DNA from: Bacilli bacterium
GTDB taxonomy: Bacteria; Bacillota_I; Bacilli_A; RFN20; CAG-826
Reading direction: 5' to 3'
Length of the DNA stretch: 64,000 nt
NCBI GenBank assembly: GCA_900767825.1
Contig: CAAGAN010000033.1
Location: forward strand, 1 to 64,000
In this document: one piece after another, positions 62,451 through 64,000 of the stretch
Numbering within the stretch: the first letter of the stretch is position 1
Layout of the letters: each line of letters begins with the position of its first letter
Notes under the pieces: generated by a model
Database searches by the model: none
What the model saw: only the letters and a program-made list of their open reading frames with translations
Told to the model about the DNA's origin: nothing
Position numbers and translations under genes: made by a program

Positions 62451-64000
62451 TTAGAAGTCGTTATCATCGAATATTGATATTTGTTCAAACTTTTCTTCGA
62501 TGTCATCGTCACGTTTTACCTTTGGAGCAGTCTCTTCTTCGACTGGTTCGACAGTTTCGGCAACTGGAGGTTCATAGGCTTTAGTTTCATTAGTAACAAT
62601 ATCCGACCCAAATAAGGATACATATTGTATTGTCTTATTGCCTGGAATCTTATTTTCTACCTTTGCTACTTTATCCATTGGGGTAAGGAAGAAATCTTCA
62701 TACGTAATATCAAAATAGCTCCCATCATCAAGAGTAGTCTTAATCGTATACGGGGCAACTTTATCCCCTACCTTGTCGGCAAAGACTAGATTATGTGGTT
62801 CTTTCTTGAATGATTTGAATATGGTTGTAGCCTTTGAAAGCCTATTAGAGAGTTCAACATTTGAGCTTGCTAATATTCTAGTGACACCTAAATCAGTCAA
62901 AAGCATTACCTTGCCGTTTTCTTCTGGATCGAAAGGAATAAGTGCTATAACTGGCGAGGCTTTAAATGAAGCAGCTTTGATGCCACTAGAGCCATTGGAA
63001 GTTAAAGATATCTCGTTCTCATTATAGAAAACACCTAATCCAGATTCGGAAAGTAACAATAAGTTGGAATTTCCGCTAGTAACGCAAACTGAAGTAACTT
63101 CATCATCGCCTAATAATCTCATGCATCTAATAGGCTTAGACATCCTAGTAACAGGGAATAAAGACAATTTAGTACGCTTGATTTGTCCTTTTCTAGAAAC
63201 TGTAGCGATATTTATGTCTTCCCTAAACTTCCTAACGGCAATGACTTTTACAATCCTATCATCAGGAGATAAGGAAACGGCATAATTAAGGTGAATACCT
63301 TCATCAAGCCATTTTGATATCTTTACCATGTGGATAGGAAGATAGATATAACATCCATTATTAGTAAATAAAAGCAAGTTGTCTGTAGTTAGACAACAAG
63401 AGGCAAATACGAGGGTATCGCCACTTTTCATGCCAGGATAGGCACCATTATGTCCATTAGATCCTTTATAGGATGCCAAGGAGCACCTTTTGATGTAGCC
63501 ATCTCTAGTAACAGTAACCATGACTTCTTCTTTGGCAATCAAGTCTTTGGCGTTTACTTGTCTTAAATCAGGATCTTCTTCTTCGATTGAAGTTCTTCTT
63601 TCATCGCTATAAATCTTAGAAATACGCTTCAAATCGTTACTTATGGCTTTGTCTAATTTATCTTGGTCAGATAAAAGCTCTTCATAAGAAGCAATATCAG
63701 CCTCTACTTTTACCTTTTCGTTCATCAAGACATCAATATCGGTATGGCTTAATTTATATAAAGGCATCATAACGATAGCTTCGCTTTGGTCTGGAAGGAA
63801 TCCGAACTTGTTTTCCAAATTGATTTTGGAATCAGCCTTATCCTTACTAGCCCTAATGATAGCAATTACTTCATTTATAATTGATGCAGCCTTGATTAAT
63901 CCATTTATGATAGAGAGCCTGGCCTTGCATTTGTTTAGGTCAAACTTGGTCTTTCTAGTCCATATTTCCTTTTGGTGATCAATATAGGTATCGCAATAGG
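62451..64000 (-). CDS. parC: DNA topoisomerase IV subunit A, C-terminal part (runs off the window)
   Basis: The frame is open to the window edge, giving the last 515 residues; there is no true start here. It begins in the coiled-coil/tower region (INGLIKAASIINEVIAIIRA, then NLENKFGFLPDQSEAIV), with the long helix (DIDVLMNEKVKVEADIASYE), and continues into a six-bladed C-terminal pinwheel (VTVTRDGYIKR; IATVSRKGQIKRT; LLLSESGLGVF). The GyrA-box QRRGGRG is absent; SYKGSNGHNGAYPGMKSGD stands at that place and a later IYLPIHMVKISKW resembles ParC. This favours topoisomerase IV over gyrase. The acidic tail is unusual. Confidence 0.92.
   Translation of the reverse strand, partial: YCDTYIDHQKEIWTRKTKFDLNKCKARLSIINGLIKAASIINEVIAIIRASKDKADSKINLENKFGFLPDQSEAIVMMPLYKLSHTDIDVLMNEKVKVEADIASYEELLSDQDKLDKAISNDLKRISKIYSDERRTSIEEEDPDLRQVNAKDLIAKEEVMVTVTRDGYIKRCSLASYKGSNGHNGAYPGMKSGDTLVFASCCLTTDNLLLFTNNGCYIYLPIHMVKISKWLDEGIHLNYAVSLSPDDRIVKVIAVRKFREDINIATVSRKGQIKRTKLSLFPVTRMSKPIRCMRLLGDDEVTSVCVTSGNSNLLLLSESGLGVFYNENEISLTSNGSSGIKAASFKASPVIALIPFDPEENGKVMLLTDLGVTRILASSNVELSNRLSKATTIFKSFKKEPHNLVFADKVGDKVAPYTIKTTLDDGSYFDITYEDFFLTPMDKVAKVENKIPGNKTIQYVSLFGSDIVTNETKAYEPPVAETVEPVEEETAPKVKRDDDIEEKFEQISIFDDNDF

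Noticed and set aside
1..64000. Reassigned genetic code (UGA as tryptophan)
   Set aside because: UGA ends malF, radC-linked, ruv and dinB reading frames in well-formed ATGA overlaps, and all Trp positions in conserved motifs are TGG.
1..64000. CRISPR array, tRNA, rRNA, insertion sequence or prophage
   Set aside because: No regularly spaced repeats, cloverleaf-like GGTTCGAATCC loops, rRNA motifs, transposases or phage structural genes were seen; the only recombinase is a Xer-type housekeeping protein.

Overview
The window is a contig-end fragment of an AT-rich bacterial chromosome, most likely an uncultured gut member of the Bacilli (Erysipelotrichales, RF39 or Acholeplasma-like lineages). 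The evidence is Firmicute gene order (tig-lon-engB, rplU-prp-rpmA, ruvA-ruvB, hisS-aspS, yqhY-nusB-xseA-xseB, yqeG-yhbY-nadD-yqeK-rsfS), a tRNA-Val T-box in front of valS, an L27 precursor with a Prp cleavage motif, and many lipoproteins. TGA is used as a normal stop and Trp is TGG, so this is not a code-4 mollicute. Bases 1-19 are Illumina adapter sequence, so the true contig starts near base 20.

Layout: 20-9390 housekeeping (trigger factor, Lon, EngB, T-box/ValRS, a small membrane protein, RadC, L21/Prp/L27). 9391-34026 is mainly a starch/maltodextrin locus: a promoter with two LacI-type palindromes, a carbohydrate-binding lipoprotein, the solute-binding protein, MalF- and MalG-type permeases, two lipoprotein alpha-amylases, two lipoprotein type I pullulanases, a frameshifted starch-binding lipoprotein, a membrane-anchored CBM26-like protein and an MsmK/MalK-type ATPase. 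This locus is interrupted by a minus-strand pair of RDD-type membrane proteins and by a two-gene AAA-ATPase plus TOPRIM/RloB-like operon that looks like a phage-defence module. 34099-56459 is housekeeping: glycosyltransferase, Obg, a 30-residue membrane peptide coupled to RuvA, RuvB, SecDF, RecJ, Rel, HisRS, AspRS, transketolase, Asp23-family protein, NusB, XseAB, Dxs, DNA polymerase IV and a Xer recombinase. 56538-59622 holds phosphopentomutase and an ABC binding protein and permease without a local ATPase. A convergent terminator region follows, then a minus-strand block: RsfS, a NadD-YqeK fusion, YhbY, YqeG and the C-terminal part of ParC running off the window.

Functionally the centre reads as an outside-to-inside starch pathway. 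Membrane-tethered binding proteins hold glucan, lipoprotein pullulanases and amylases cut alpha-1,6 and alpha-1,4 bonds at the surface, and the binding protein-MalFG-ATPase system imports maltodextrin. Several genes without a Shine-Dalgarno sequence have a -10 box ending six to ten bases before the ATG, which suggests leaderless transcription is common here. The best candidate for a little-described system is the ATPase/TOPRIM-like pair at 22423-24059. The oddest individual genes are the MalF with a coiled-coil insertion of about 430 residues and the 30- and 62-residue membrane peptides tied to ruvA and radC.
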